Positions 22,563 to 33,175 of a stretch of 64,000 bases of DNA are shown here, one piece after another. The DNA comes from Chamaecrista fasciculata (lineage: Eukaryota > Streptophyta > Magnoliopsida > Fabales > Fabaceae). Under the pieces are notes generated by a model. That model ran no database searches. It had not been told where the DNA came from and worked only from the letters and a program-made list of their open reading frames with translations. The position numbers were made by a program, and so were the translations under genes. The stretch spans positions 1 through 64,000 of the forward strand of contig QANZ01012711.1 of the NCBI GenBank assembly GCA_003254925.1. Reading direction: 5' to 3'. The stretch's first letter is position 1, and each line of letters opens with the position of its first letter.

Positions 22563-23949
22563 TCCCCCCTAAAGATCCTGGAAAACGAAGTCGATTATGT
22601 GATCCTGAAGAAATCATCAATGTATTAGAAAATAATCTTGTAAGTAAAAAAAGAAAGCTGCTAATTATTTTCATTGCATACCATAATATGATACAATTGA
22701 CTTACTAATTTTATTTTGAATTTTGTGGTTTCTAGGGGACAAAAGCTGTTGAAGGAATCATGTTTGATCAGTCTCTGTCTAAAGATATATGCTTAAGTGC
22801 TGATACCTTCAAAAAGATGAAGAAATTAAGATATCTCAAATTTTACTCCAGCAGATATGAGAGATCATGCATAATAAAGCTTCCTTCAGGCCTTGAATCA
22901 TTTTCAAATAAATTAATTCATTTATATTGGGAAAACTATCCTTTGAAGCATCTACCGTCAACATTTTCTCCCAAGAAGCTTGTTGAACTTCACTTGAAAG
23001 GTAGTCAAGTAGAAAAACTCTGGGACGGTGTTCAGGTATACAATTTTAAGTTTCTAATTTTTAATTCAATTAGAATATAAGAAAGTTTGTTAGTTCTATA
23101 TTACAATATGTCATGTTTGCGGTTGAATTGTTACAGGATGTTGCGAATTTGAGGGAAGTAAACTTGAGCCAATGCATGAATTTGTTGGAGTTGCCAGATT
23201 TTTCCAAGGCAAAGAAACTTGAGAAGTTAAACCTCTCATGTTGTGAAAATTTGCTTAGTGTTCACCCATCTATCTTATCTCTCCATTCACTTGTTTCTTT
23301 GGATCTAGCTATTACACTGCTGTAGATTGGAGAGTCTACAGTGTGAGACTCATTTAAAATCTCTTAAACATCTTGATGTTAGTCGCTGTCATAATCTCAA
23401 GGAATTTTCGCTGTCATCAGAGGTAATGATAGATCTAGGTTTACTTGATACATGTGTTGATAGGCTGCACTCATCTATTGGGCGTCTCAATAAACTCAAA
23501 GGATTAAATCTCAGAAGTCTAGAGAGTTTTCCTGTGAAAGAGTTATGTTTGTTGACATCTCTTGATAGGTTTATTATTGGTAATGGTGGACAAGCAGTTG
23601 ATGAACCAAATCTACAAGTCCTATTTGATGGATTGCGTTCTAAAATATCTATATTTGATCAATTGTAGAAAACTGTCCACACTTCCAGACAATATCACCA
23701 ACTTATTATCATTATATGAATTAGAACTATCAGGAAGCAATATAAGGAGCTTGCCCTCTGGCATCAAGTATCTTCGAAATTTGAAAACAATTCGGGTGAC
23801 GAATTGCATGATGCTTGAATCTCTACCAGAACTTCCACCCTACATTACTCATTTTGAAGGCACTAATTGCCTGTATCTGAAGACTGTACGTGGACAATTC
23901 ATCAAATTTGGAACACAATGGAATAGAGCAATTTTTTTGTTTTTCATTC

Positions 23950-24318
23950 CAATGCCTAATTGGTACCCTGTTCTATGGACCAATTCCACTTTGGTACCCT
24001 GTTCTTTCAAAAGTGACACTTTGGTACCCTGTTCTTTCAAAAATGACATTTTGGTACCCTATTCTCTCAAAAGTGACATTTTGGTACCCTGTTCTTTGGA
24101 CCAAGTGACACTTTGGTACCCTGTTCTTTCACTATTTGTTACTTTTTTAGGGTACCAAAGTGTCACTTGGTCCAAAGAACGAGGTACCAAAATGTCACTT
24201 TTGAAAGAACAGGGTACCAAAATGACATTTTTGAAAGAACAGGGTACCAAAGTGTCACTTTTGAAAGAAAAGGGTACCAAAGTGGAATTAGTTCATAGAA
24301 CAGGGTACCAAAGTGGAA
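23950..24318. repeat. Mirror-symmetric GGTACC hairpin element in TNL2
   Basis: Two arms of about 170 bases are inverted copies around a short loop near 24130-24145. Each arm is a tandem array of ~30-bp units of the form CTTTGGTACCCTGTTCTTTC AAAAGTGACA. GGTACC occurs twelve times, starting at 23962, 23993, 24023, 24053, 24083, 24115 and then 24151, 24183, 24213, 24243, 24273, 24304, so the spacings mirror each other. Compared with TNL1, the element replaces about 700 bases of LRR end, post-LRR domain and 3' region. No target duplication could be identified. It is probably a foldback-type MITE; its superfamily is unknown to me. Confidence 0.9.
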
Positions 24319-24460
24319 TTTACCCTATATAAATATGCCATTTCTTTTGTTTCCATTGTGGCAAATAAAAGTTGAGTTTTTGTTGATATCAATTCGTGGA
24401 ACTTGCATTGAAGTAACAGAGCAGTTGAGTTTCCATTTAGTTTACACTTTGACAACTGCA

Positions 24461-25180
24461 TGATAGAAATATATTATTACAGCATGTGTTTCATCATCTT
24501 TCTGAAATAAAAGTAGAATTCTAAATGGTCATTAGTCTGTCTTGGACAAGAATAAACATACACCATGCTCTCTGTGTAAGAACTAATTGATGTTGTTGTT
24601 TTTATTGGTACAAGATATGGATGGATCTTTTGAATATCTCATCTCCAAATTAAACACTGAAGAGAAGGTAAAAATACTGATCATGCATTTATTTGTATTC
24701 CCCTTTCAATCAATGAATCATGAGTCATCTGCTAAATATTCATGCCTCTTTTCAGTTCTCAAGGGGAATACAAATACGCTTTGACAAATGGATGAATTGT
24801 GTCAGGCCAAAAAAAAATGGATGAACTGTGTCCCATGTGTGAATTGAATCTATGGCTGGTTTTACATCAGAGTGGTGGAATTCAATGGAGGAAAGGAAAA
24901 GTCTTCAACATCAAACATTGACTTCACCATCATCTTTCTACTGCTATATTATATTATAGCAGTACAATGGCTTCATGTAAAATATAATTTATGTTCCCTT
25001 TCATGAAAACCAACGTGTTTCTTCAAAATAATCATCATAGTAACGTTATTCACCTTTTCTTTGCTGTTTCTCAACCAATGTTTCTATTGAATGATGCATT
25101 CACCTTCACAGTAATTACTAAAATTGCAACAATTAGAATATGATTTTGTTTGCTGTAAATTCTGATGTAACTTTTGTCTT
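24461..25180. other. Intergenic sequence downstream of TNL2
   Basis: No gene, TE terminus or RNA gene was recognised. Short open frames near 24587-24784 have no recognisable motif. Confidence 0.5.
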
Positions 25181-25182
25181 TG

Positions 25183-25300
25183 AATTGTTACATGATATTG
25201 GGAATTTAAGTAAACCTGAGTGGATGCAAAAATTTGTTGGAGTTTCCGGATTTCTCTTTGGCGAAGAAACTTGAGATGGTGGATCTCTCACTTGGTCTGT
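25183..25300 (+). pseudogene. TNL LRR exon fragment
   Basis: The sequence matches the start of the LRR exon of TNL1 and TNL2: TTGAATTGTTACATGATATT, then residues like DIGNLS, NLSG-CKNLLEFPDFSLAKKL. It stops after about 115 bases. The splice acceptor position (TTACAT) lacks AG. It is a short relic of a third family member. Confidence 0.7.
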
Positions 25301-25870
25301 TTAGTTTAAGGAAATGTTTTTTGTTTTTATTTTCTTTCTATTACTATTTCTGAAAATTTATTTTCATTTCTAAATTTTTAATATTAAAAAAAATGTTTGT
25401 TTTATAAAGTCAAAAACTCATTCTTATTCATATTTAAATTATGCTAACTTGAATAAAGATAATTTTTATTTGCTTTTAGATTTGATTATTACTAATTGAT
25501 AATATTAACATGATTAAATAGTTCACTTTTGTGTAAAATTACAAAAATATCACAAGTTAATTTTTGAAAATATTGGAAACGTCTTTTTGACATTTCCTAT
25601 TTTCAATATGTTTCACGAAACATTTCCAGAAAATATTTTTAAAAACAATTATACAAAATACATTTTCAGTCCTATTTTTTGTTTTCAATGTCAATTGAAA
25701 ACATGATTCAATGAAAACAGGAAACATGACAACTAAACATGCCCGAATTTCAAAAGCAATCATGCCATCATATATTATTCACATCTTTCATACTAATAAT
25801 GTGTATAAATTGTGCCAAGAGGTATATCGGAAGTGGTTTTTCACTCATACTAATAATGTGTAATGTGATA
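25301..25870. other. AT-rich intergenic sequence
   Basis: No gene is seen. Imperfect self-complementary AT-rich blocks (for example AATATTTTTAAAAACAATTA and TGTTTTCATTG-type phrases at 25560-25740) may be an old MITE, but no ends were found. Confidence 0.4.
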
Positions 25871-25875
25871 GGGTG

Positions 25876-26026
25876 CTTATCACTATTACTGACAAAGTGT
25901 GGATGCATGATTTAATACAATTAATGGGATAGGAAATTGTTTGTCAAGAGTGTATTAAAGAACCTGAAAGACATAGTCGATTATGGGATCCTGAAGAAGT
26001 CTATAACATACTGGAAAATAATCAAG
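25876..26026 (+). pseudogene. TNL NB-ARC 3' fragment (TNL3 relic)
   Basis: Translation gives DRVLITITDKVWMHDLIQLM, a stop (TAG), EIVCQECIKEPERHSRLWDP and EEVYNILENNQ followed by a GTAAGC donor. This is the end of the NB-ARC exon, with a canonical MHD motif unlike the MHN of TNL1 and TNL2. It also shows the uninterrupted target (TGTATTAAAG) of the copia insertion in TNL2. The rest of the gene is absent, and the LRR fragment at 25183 lies upstream of it, in the wrong order. Confidence 0.8.
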
Positions 26027-26239
26027 TAAGCAAAAAAAAAAAGGCAATTATTTTTATAACACGCCTTGTATTTAATTTTCAAAATAAAAGTCTATTTAAC
26101 ATGGAGATAAGTATTTGAATTTTCATTTCCTGAAAGATGAGAGAAAGTTAATCTAATGCACTTTAGACTTCTTGATACATTCATGAGTATATTACTAATA
26201 CATTTTCTTTCTTTCTCTTTGAGTAGTTTGGTATTGTAG

Positions 26240-29200
26240 CTATCTCCCTTGTAAGCTTGTAATGCTGACAACATTGTTAGAGATCACTACATTTCCACCT
26301 GAAGAAGTAGAACTCAATATGCTCTGCCACTGGATAAATGCAGGTTGCTTTGGATGAGGAAGATTCTGTATTTCACTACTCAACATAGAAATCACAGTGC
26401 TCATATTGGGTCTTTCTCTGGCAATTTCTTGCACACACAAAAGTCCTATGTGTATGCACCTCACAATATCCTTCTCGAGCCTTGGATAAAATATTTTTGG
26501 ATCTATTAATGCTTCAATATTCCCCTCATTCCATAATTTCCATGCCTATATTACAATGATAAAGAAAAACACATGATAATAAGCTTTGAAGGTAGCAACA
26601 AGTAATGGAAGCTTGAGAAATAAAATGTAGAGACTTACAAATCCTAAAAGGCTGAAAGAATGCTCCTCGTTAAAAAAACTAGAGTTTTTTCTTCCACTAA
26701 CAATTTCTAATAATAAAACACCAAAGCTGAACACATCTGATTTCTCAGAAAATAATCCTTCCATTGCATACTCCGGCGACATATATCCACTGCATTATTA
26801 AATATAAAAATAAGTTCTTTGAGCTCTTAGTATGTTATTGAAGTTTTGCAAGAGAATGAATACTTACTATGTTCCAACAATTCTTCTAGTGTTAACTTGA
26901 TCCTCACTTTGTCCAAAAATGCGTGCCATACCAAAATCTGAGATTTTTGGAGTCATATTCTCATCTAGCAAAATATTACTGACTTTGAGGTCTCTATGGA
27001 TGATTTTTAATCGAGAATCTCTATGAAGATAAAGAATTCCTCGAGCTATTCCTTCAATAATGCTAAAGCGCTTATGCCAATCTAGCCATTGATGCTCTGG
27101 TGGATCTACCCAAGACCAAGGAAAAGGGTTATATTTGATGCGTTTTGAATTATCAATTTTGATATCACAGAGGTAAAAAGAAGAAAGCTAAGGATGCAAA
27201 AAACCAACCAAAAATATATGCATCCAAGCTTTTATTTGGCATGTACTCATATATCAGCATCTTTTCTTCTTGTTCAATACAGCAGCCTAAAAGTCTTACC
27301 AGATTACGATGCTAAAGTTTTGAAATAACAATAACCTCATTCATAAATTCCTCTAGCCCTTGTCCAGATACTTTTCAAAGTCTTTTCACTGCTATTTCTT
27401 GACCATCTTGGAGGTTCCCCTGCAAGAAAATACAGAAACAAAAATTATACACGATGGCTTTTCTTTTGAATTTGATAAGCTTTGGTGAATAAATATACCT
27501 TATAAACTAGCCCAAAACCTCCTTGCCCCAGCTTATTAGACAAGTGAAAGTTGTTTGTTGCTTTTGCAACCTTTTCAAAATCGTATGCTAATAGCTCTTG
27601 GAGTTTGGCTTTTGATAGTTCACCCATAATGTTGTCATGTGTTTTTCTCTTCCTATGCTTCATCTCTATCAATAAACAACTCAATGAATTACAGTGATTG
27701 AAAGGCATGGAAATGCTTCTCAGGACAACGTAATAACACAAAGCACCAAACATTCTACACTATAAAGAATAGTGGAGATTGATTTAAATTGTAAATTCCC
27801 ACAACAGTTATAACATCAAAATTGACTGCTTTTGATATTATTGAGTGCATCTAACATGGTAAGGTACCTGAATGCTTAGCTATCCTTTTCCATAGAAAGT
27901 ATGCACAAGTGACACTGATGATGGTTCCTATTACTATAGTAACAACAATGATGACAGTTTTGCCTCCTTGCTTTTCTATATTGAGGAAAAACAAAGAAAG
28001 TTAAAAGAAAATGCAATCGAAAGACAGACATAAGATCATATTGAAGAATGAAATTTCAAGAATTCTAAAAGCACAAACATGATACCAAGATCTGAATTGG
28101 CTACTCGAATAAATAGATTGAGTCCTCCTTCTGAGAACTGTTGTATGTCAATCAGATTCCTACTCCAAGACATACAACCAATATTAGAATCATAAGAATA
28201 TGCTGAGCAAGAGCAATTTTCCAAGCACTGGCTTCTGCATCTGTCTTCTGAAAAAGATGATAATTGTGCAAAATCTGGCACTTTTACTTTCTGCAATGTC
28301 ATAAACCCATCTTCTTTTCCATTTGCAGTACCATTTCCCACTCTCTCACACTGCAGATCTGTTCTTCTAACACAACCACTTATCCAGTTTTGTGTATTCC
28401 ATTCTTCTCTATTTTTGGGTTCAAACCCTCTCAAACAGTTACATATTGGTGAACTCTCTGAATTACAACTTCCAAACTCCCCACACATTCCATACACATC
28501 ACAACTTGATCTCTGTGAAAGATATTCTACTGTCCACCCATTCTTTGCTTCGTCCCATATCTGATCCAGTAAAATGCCTTCTGAATTTAACACAGCTAAA
28601 GCTTTTGAGTCATAGGCCTCTGCCATAGTGTTGGAATAATAAACTGTTCCATCTCTTTCAAATACTACATTCCTGTCATTACCATATGCTGTATCCGACC
28701 ACGGTAACCCTGTAAAGTATCGGCCATTCCAAGGGCCACTCCGCCAATACGGGCGAGTCTCCTTCCATATGAACACTTCAGGAATATTTAGACGTTCAAG
28801 ACTCATATAGAAATTCCCAATGGACGGATCAGATGAACTTTTCCACGATGTATATTTCATTCTCTTACCTGTTCTTTCATTGCTACTAATTCTCATCCTG
28901 GCCAGGAATGTATCCGAAGGGTGCTCAAAACTTTGCCACATGATGTTTCCTGAAGCTGAATTATCAAGCAGGACAAGATTACCAGAATCCAAAAGCTGGC
29001 AACTAGTGGTATTAGCTGTGATACTTGAAACATTTGATGACCAAATGATTTCTTTGTTTTCATTCAATACCACAAGATTTCCATCTTCTGATATGGTAAT
29101 GACCCCAGAAGAATCCCTCAATGGTTGGTTTCTGTTAGCCACCCATATGACAGTAGATTTTGTCATGTACCAGATTCCAACATAGCGGTTAGTAGAATTT

Positions 29201-29373
29201 GGAGGAGTGAAGAATCCCAAAGTGAACAAACTTCCATTGGAGCTAACAGTTTCAGGATCCTTAATGAAGAAGTGAGATGATGTGATAGTGTCTGTGCCTT
29301 TGCCTAATCCAAAACAATAGATGCAAAATATGATATAAACAAAAAGAGAAGCTTTTCTGCAAGACAATCCCAT
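26240..29373 (-). pseudogene. G-type lectin S-receptor-like kinase, two premature stops
   Basis: Such proteins are plasma-membrane receptor kinases with an extracellular lectin region. Exons on the minus strand: 29373-28086 (signal peptide after MGLSCRKASLFV, B-lectin with WVANRNQPL and DSGNLVLLD, S-locus glycoprotein WRSGPWNGRYF, PAN/EGF cysteines), 27975-27868 (transmembrane helix IIVVTIVIGTIISVTCAYFL), 27665-27499 ([11 protein letters not shown]), 27419-27209 (kinase lobe), about 27105-26868 (IIHRDLK, DFG), 26789-26639 ([11 protein letters not shown]) and 26545-26240 (end SITSLQGR). The fourth exon has TGA at 27375-27377 and TAG at 27312-27314, both inside conserved kinase sequence. The acceptor before the next exon is unclear. 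The start ATG at 29373 precedes the signal peptide; an upstream in-frame extension lacks an ATG. Confidence 0.9.
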
Positions 29374-29403
29374 TGCTCTGAGATGTAAGACTCTTGATGC
29401 CAA

Positions 29404-30845
29404 TGAAATGAATCTTAATTTCTGCTTTTTCTATTAAGACTTTTCTTTCCTGGGTGCAGTACTGTTATTGGAAGGAAGAGTCATTACCCAAGAAAAATTA
29501 ATAAGTGTAATTCTCATTTTGGAAACCACGTCCCAAATACGACTTTCCTCTGAAGACGAAGCCATGCTTGATGCTCAAAGTGTCAAGTCACAACTATAAA
29601 TTTCAACAATTTATGGGGCTTGATTTGATTTTTGTAGGATAAATTAATAAGCTTAAATATTTATTTTGGTCCTCAAACTATGAGGTAAGTTTCATTTTAG
29701 TCATAAAATGTTATTTCTTTTCGTTTTAGTCCTTATCTATCCCATATTATTATTATAGAAGACATAAGGTAGTATATATCTACATTTTTTCTTGCCTATT
29801 TGTTTTATCACATTTTTCTAGTTATATATAAATTTTAGTCATAGTAAGATTTAAAATATTTTTGTATTCTAAGATTTCCTTCAATTCCTTCTTAATAACA
29901 TATACTAAATTATTGAAGTTGAAAAAGCTGTTTTGGTCCATCATGGACTAATTAAAAAGTTAACCTGTATGGGAACAGTCCCAAAGACTGCATGTTGCTG
30001 TGAATGGAAAAGACTGTCACTTTCTGCATCATTTTATATTTTCAATGATTCATGAGTCATGGCTCTTCACTTTCCATGAGATTTTTCTGAGAGTCAATAT
30101 TAATGGCATAAAACACAAGAAAACTTGGACTATTCTACAACGTAAAGTTTCCCAATTGACAAGGTAAAATATTTGGACTTGTGTTATGAACTTATGAGGA
30201 ATTGATGGACTTCTTAAAATGTTGGTATCTTTTGTTGACTTCAAAAGTCACCGATCAAAGTTAATAGAGTGGCTACATATCTTTGTACATAAATTTTAAA
30301 TAAAATAAGTTGACATGTAAATAGAAATTTAAATTCTTCAATATTATAATTCATTCAATACATAAGTGATAACCATATATCAAATAATTTGTAGGCCAAC
30401 CTTCAAGCATAATAATAATCCTCAAACCTCAAGGCTTGCTAAATAAAAATTAGGGTAAATACACAGAAGTTTTTTTGTGGTTTGAGGTAATTTGTGATCG
30501 GGTCTTTATAGTTTGAAAAGTTACAATTTAGAAACTGAGATTTTCTCCGTTAGTAGAAAAGAGCCCTTCTTTGAAAATTTAATGGAAATTTGGGTTAAAT
30601 ACTATTTTAAGACCCAAACTATTAATTTTCTATACATTTGACTCCTTGTTTCTATAAGGAAAGGACATTGATGCAAAAACAAAAAAATTTCAGGAACTTT
30701 TTCTCTGACTATTGAAAAATTTTCTGATTTCACAGAATTCGATAGATCCTTTTCGAGCTATGAATTTTTGAAAGGTAAATGATCATCACTTCCCTTTTTT
30801 GGCCAGTCATTTACCTTTAAGTGGAGTGTAGGTTGAGAGGAATTC
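29404..30845. other. Intergenic, AT-rich
   Basis: No gene is seen. Phrases such as TTTTGGTCCTCAAACTATGA (29668) and GGTTTGAGGTAATTTGTGATC (30480) are of the type found in dispersed MITE arms, but no paired ends or target duplications were identified. The first ~100 bases are the likely promoter side of the receptor kinase. Confidence 0.45.
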
Positions 30846-30999
30846 TGAAAATGTATTCTACTTGTTATTGAACCAATACTGAAATATATACACACAATGA
30901 GAGATTCTAATCCCTTGATATTAGGGATATCTAATGATATCTAATCCTTATAAATCAGAGATATATAATAACAAATATATATAATCCTAACTATATACA
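30846..30999 (-). mobile_element. 3' LTR of copia relic 4
   Basis: A 154-bp sequence with TG..CA ends on the minus strand (TGTATATAG to CATTTTCA) borders a polypurine tract (RC of CTCCCCCTCAAGTTGG, about 31000-31015). It contains repeated GATATCTAAT phrases. The 5' LTR is missing. Confidence 0.7.
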
Positions 31000-31800
31000 C
31001 TCCCCCTCAAGTTGGAGTATATATGTTAATCATGTTTAACTTGTCACAAATATAATAAACCCTTACCCCACTCAAGGTGATGGGTGTCGAGTCCACCAAT
31101 AATAATTAACCTGAATCTGCACACTAAAACAATGAAATACCTGAATCATCGTTACCAATAATAATTAATCACGTTTGGAACTCGGACTGGAAGAAGGATT
31201 AGAGAGATGAAATACCTGAATCATCGTTACCAGTAACTATAATATCATCCACATACACAACTAAGAGAATTGTGCCAGCTCCTGTTCGTCTATAAAAGAC
31301 TGAATGATCACATTTGCTTTTGGTTAATCCGTACTTCACAACTGCCTTACTAAATCTGCCAAACCAAGCTCGTGGACTCTGCTTCAAGCCATATAGAGAT
31401 TTGTTCAGGTGACACACCTTCCCACACTCCCCCTGAGCAACAAACCCAGGTGGTTGCTCCATATATACCTCCTCCTGAAGATCACCATGAAGGAAGGCAT
31501 TTTTTTTTATGTCTAATTGGTGTAAAGACCAATGTTGAGATGCTGCCATAGAAATGAACAATCAAACAAAAGTAAGTTTTGCAACTGGAGAGAAAGTATT
31601 AGAATAATCGACCCCATATGTCTGAGCATATCCTTTTGCAACTAAGCAGACTTTTAGACGAGCTACAAAACCATCTGGATTAACTTTCACAACGAATACC
31701 CACTTGCAACCAATAGCCTTTTTGCCATCAGGTAAATCAACAAGAGTCTAAGTGTCATTTTTATCAAGAGCCATCTTCTCTTCAACCATGACATCATGGA
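31000..31800 (-). pseudogene. Copia relic 4: reverse transcriptase fragment with deletion
   Basis: On the minus strand the 5' part (31800-31570) encodes a degenerate reverse transcriptase start (LPDGKKAIGCKW-like), followed by 31561-31199 with NAFLHGDLQEEVYMEQPPGF, SLYGLKQSPRAWFGRF and the catalytic YVDDIIVTG. The rest of reverse transcriptase and all of RNase H are missing before the polypurine tract, so an internal deletion of more than 1 kb is likely. A frame change occurs in a T-run near 31501. The lineage differs from copia 1-3 (SPRAWFGRF instead of ASREWNSEF). Confidence 0.85.
31132..31232. repeat. Interspersed 26-bp direct repeat in copia relic 4
   Basis: The 26-base sequence starting ATGAAATACCTGAATC occurs at 31132-31157 and 31207-31232 without mismatch. 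It flanks 49 bases at the deletion site between reverse transcriptase and the polypurine tract. Confidence 0.85.
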
Positions 31801-32181
31801 AAAATGGATGGAAAACGTTTAAGGGACCAACTATGCCAAGTTTTGGAAAACTAAGGGGCCAATATGGAACGAAAAATAACTAATAAGAGACCAATTTGGA
31901 ACATTGAGCATAACTGAGAGACCAAAACAGTACTTTGGCCTTTTTTAGAAAAACAATAATTGTAGAATTATAAATTTTACTCTTTTAAAAGATAAAACTA
32001 TAATTAATTTAAATATTTTACTAAAAATTAACAGAAATTTCGAAATAAAAATTGTATTTTAATTAATGTGATATCAGTAGAGTAGAGCTTTGCCTTTAAA
32101 TAATAATAATTTTATTATTGTATTAAAATTAATATTTTTAAAAAATAAGTTAATAATAATTACATTATTGATTGGTAAAAA
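31801..32181. other. AT-rich sequence with MITE-like phrases
   Basis: AAGGGACCAACTATG, AAGGGGCCAATATGGAAC and AGAGACCAATTTGGAAC near 31815-31900 suggest one arm of an old foldback element; its partner was not found. No gene is seen. Confidence 0.4.
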
Positions 32182-32609
32182 TTAGAGAAAACTAAATATT
32201 TGGTCCCTAAATTTGCACCGAATCAACTAAACAGTCCTTGAATAATCGAAATACACGATTTGGTTATTGAAGTTTTTCAATTATCAACTATTTGGTCCCT
32301 AGTAACAATTTAGTCCCTGAATTTGAACTAATTTTATACTTTTTGATCGCTTAATGTGTACTAAATTAGTACTATTCGGTCCCTAAATTTGAACTATTTT
32401 ATACTTTTTGTCCTGAATTTGTATTAAATTTATACTATTTGATCTCTAAATATATATTGAATTTGTAATTTTTTGGTCCCTAAATTTGACCCAAAGACCA
32501 AATCGTTGACAAATTTAAGATTTCAGAGACTAAGTAGTATATTTTGATTATTCAAGGACTGATTAGATGACTCTTTAATTTCATGGGCCAAATAGTAAAT
32601 TTTCTCTAA
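32182..32609. mobile_element. MITE (428 bp, TTAGAGAAAA ends)
   Basis: The left end TTAGAGAAAACTAAATATTT pairs with the complement of the right end (TTAGAGAAAATTTACTATTT). The arms carry repeated TTTGGTCCCTAAATTTG phrases. The same family occurs at about 41585-41945. A target duplication is unclear because the flanks are A-rich. Confidence 0.75.
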
Positions 32610-32915
32610 AAATTATATTTGATTGGTTATCAAATTTTGACCAACGATCAAATTAATTAAAACTATATTCTTTTTAGAGATTGAATCACATTTTTTTTAT
32701 TGGTTATAAAAAATTAATATTATTATTAATATCTGTACATTAATAATCAAATTTAGATTCTAAAGCTTGGAAAGTACCATCTAAACAATCATAAAGCAAA
32801 AAAGATAAATAAAATTATAAAGAACTTATGATAAAGTTACAAATATATTATTCTGAAATATCAACCAAATATATATTTATGATTGAACTATGAAATCTAG
32901 CAAAAGAGATTTAGA
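32610..32915. other. AT-rich intergenic sequence
   Basis: No gene is seen. The phrase AAAGAACTTATGATAAAGTTACAAATAT (32818-32846) recurs almost unchanged at about 60920-60947. Confidence 0.5.
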
Positions 32916-33141
32916 TGAGTGAGGGAAAAGTTAATTTCATTACTGTGTGAAAAATGTTATATACACGCATGCATACTAAGCATGTGAGCTGGCTTCTAAC
33001 TAATCAGAGAAACTAATTACAACTAATCCTGACAGTTGCCTAACTGAATTACAACATAAATAATCCTATACAACAATGCTATAACTACTAATTTTACACC
33101 CAAGCTATATGCATGTGTTCTATATACAATCTTCTTTACCA
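32916..33141 (-). mobile_element. 3' LTR of copia fragment 3
   Basis: About 226 bp reading TGGTAAAGAAGATTG from 33141 on the minus strand, next to a purine-only tract. The outer end (near TGAGTGAGGG, 32916) is tentative. The partner LTR is absent. Confidence 0.6.
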
Positions 33142-33175
33142 CCCCCCCCCCCCCCCCCCCCCNCCCCCCCCCCCC
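33142..33175 (-). repeat. Poly-C (poly-G) run with an N at the polypurine tract
   Basis: 33 C residues are interrupted only by N at 33163. They occupy the place of the polypurine tract of copia fragment 3, where sister elements have six C residues. The true length is unknown because the N marks an assembly join within the homopolymer. Confidence 0.85.

Larger units (their letters stand above)
17678..22570 (-). mobile_element. Nearly intact Ty1/copia retrotransposon inside TNL2
   Basis: A complete minus-strand element. The 5' LTR is 22319-22562, the primer site (RC of GCTCTGATACCA) 22307-22318, the single gag-pol frame 17883-22265, the polypurine tract 17902-17917 and the 3' LTR 17678-17901. 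The LTRs differ by three substitutions and one 20-bp duplication, so insertion is young (about 1.3% by eye). The host gene reads GTGTATT before the element and AAAGATCC after it, with no 5-bp target duplication. Eight extra bases TCCCCCCT (22563-22570), identical to those next to the 3' LTR on the polypurine-tract side, lie outside the 5' LTR. Confidence 0.95.
16676..24460 (+). pseudogene. TNL2: TIR-class NB-ARC-LRR resistance gene interrupted by copia and a hairpin
   Basis: The gene is closely related to TNL1. The NB-ARC exon starts after an AG at 16675 with RDESQLIQEIVNVIL. It shows GMGGIGKTT, kinase-2 FLIVLDDVDN, VIITTWDMHLL, GVPLALVILG and MHN in VGMHNLIQEMG. An A-run of nine at 16991-16999 breaks the frame (TNL1 has eight at the same place). 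A copia element splits the exon after SQECI (17677), and the exon resumes at 22571 with KDPGKRSRL and ends at 22639. Further exons are 22736-23035 (300 bp, GTKAVEGI) and the LRR exon from 23137 (acceptor ACAG). The LRR exon has frameshifts near 23310-23325 and 23640. After about 23900 the LRR end and the whole post-LRR domain are replaced by a hairpin element (23950-24318), and 3' flank homology resumes near 24330. No TIR exon is seen upstream. The gene is clearly non-functional. Confidence 0.9.

Noticed and set aside
24059..24332. Open frames with repeated LVPCSFKSD and YQSVTF-like units on both strands
   Set aside because: They are translations of the GGTACC hairpin repeat, which is symmetric and so stays open on both strands; no sign of coding selection.
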